In this document: positions 5,565 through 6,259 of the stretch, in pieces
Layout: the number at the start of each line of letters is the position of its first letter
Numbering within the stretch: the stretch's first letter is position 1
Source: Hyphomonas sp.
GTDB taxonomy: Bacteria; Pseudomonadota; Alphaproteobacteria; Caulobacterales; Hyphomonadaceae
Length of the DNA stretch: 6,259 nucleotides
Assembly (NCBI GenBank): GCA_024743015.1
Contig: JANSXJ010000217.1
Coordinates: 1-6,259, forward strand
Direction: 5' to 3'
The notes under the pieces: generated by a model
Told to the model about the DNA's origin: nothing
The model's input: only the letters and a program-made list of their open reading frames with translations
Databases searched by the model: none
Translations under genes and position numbers: made by a program

Positions 5565-5600
5565 GGTCCCCGATCCTTCGACAGGCTCAGGATGAGGGCC
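5565..5600 (-). repeat. Palindromic unit E, inverted copy of unit C
   Basis: The core CTTCGACAGGCTCAGGAT followed by GAGG is the familiar dispersed-repeat sequence. ATCCT (5573-5577) pairs with AGGAT (5589-5593), and the outer GGTCCCC and GAGGGCC flanks pair with a bulge. Its reverse complement aligns with unit C along most of its length. Confidence 0.72.
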
Positions 5601-5610
5601 TTAGGGTCTT

Positions 5611-5638
5611 ATGTCTGCTCCTGACCCAAAGCGGACAT
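5611..5638 (-). repeat. Palindromic unit G, hairpin after the dehydrogenase gene
   Basis: ATGTCTGCT and AGCGGACAT are 9-base arms with one G-T mismatch and a 10-base loop. On the minus strand it starts 28 bases after the dehydrogenase stop, so it is the first RNA hairpin downstream of that gene. No T-tract follows. It may stabilise the 3' end or be a dispersed repeat, since similar AATGTCCGCTTTGGGTC-type motifs are, as far as I recall, repeated in some alphaproteobacterial genomes. Confidence 0.62.
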
Positions 5639-5666
5639 TGGCTTGCGTCCTGCCACGTGCGTCTGG

Positions 5667-6259
<593 letters not shown>

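Larger units (their letters stand above)
5149..5666. other. Gene-free stretch with a palindromic repeat cluster
   Basis: These 518 bp lie between the lipoprotein start and the stop of the polyamine dehydrogenase. Several frames stay open, but none encodes a recognisable protein, and on the plus strand they run straight through hairpins. Positions 5149-5322 hold the lipoprotein leader and, presumably, the promoter of the four-gene cluster. I found no convincing -35/-10 pair there; a weak candidate on the minus strand is TTGTTA followed after 17 bases by ACATTC. Positions 5323-5638 hold seven inverted-repeat units, listed separately. No T-tract follows any hairpin on either strand, so a classical intrinsic terminator is not evident, although stacked hairpins can still block RNA decay or help termination. 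Confidence 0.7.

Noticed and set aside
5323..5638. CRISPR array
   Set aside because: The repeats are different palindrome families of unequal length and spacing with alternating orientation, not one direct repeat with uniform spacers.
5323..5638. Intrinsic transcription terminator
   Set aside because: The stems are strong, but no run of T follows any of them on either strand, so a classical terminator cannot be claimed.

Overview
The window looks like chromosomal DNA of a GC-rich alphaproteobacterium. Protein style, promoter-like motifs and the intergenic palindromes fit a marine Maricaulales/Caulobacterales-type organism (for example the Hyphomonadaceae/Maricaulaceae). That placement is inference, because no taxonomic marker is fully present. 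Coding density is high, almost every gene is on the minus strand, and I see no insertion sequence, phage gene or CRISPR array.

Left part (1-1472): the 5' end of a tRNA gene leaves the window at position 1 on the minus strand. Next is a minus-strand short-chain dehydrogenase/reductase (104-883). A 199-bp divergent control region separates it from a plus-strand glyoxalase/VOC-fold protein (1083-1472). That control region holds two short perfect palindromes and plausible back-to-back promoters. The VOC gene converges on the next gene, and the two share a CTAG stop.

Central part (1469-5148): four closely spaced minus-strand genes look like one operon. In transcription order they are a thioredoxin-like lipoprotein with a CPYC motif, a crotonase-fold protein that lacks a standard catalytic glutamate, carboxynorspermidine/carboxyspermidine decarboxylase (nspC), and a polytopic DUF817 membrane protein. 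Gaps are 45, 8 and 30 bp.

Right part (5149-6259): a 518-bp gene-free stretch carries a compact mosaic of seven hairpin-forming repeats. Beyond it lies the C-terminal half of a saccharopine-dehydrogenase-fold carboxynorspermidine/carboxyspermidine dehydrogenase, which runs off the right edge.

Together, the dehydrogenase and NspC make the two-step alternative route to spermidine or norspermidine: aspartate semialdehyde plus a diamine gives a carboxy-polyamine, which is then decarboxylated. The two pathway genes are on the same strand but are separated by the repeat cluster, the lipoprotein gene and the crotonase gene. I do not see a clear new defence or mobile system. The most distinctive things here are the nested inverted repeat cluster, the shared divergent palindrome, and the unexplained genes placed with the polyamine genes.
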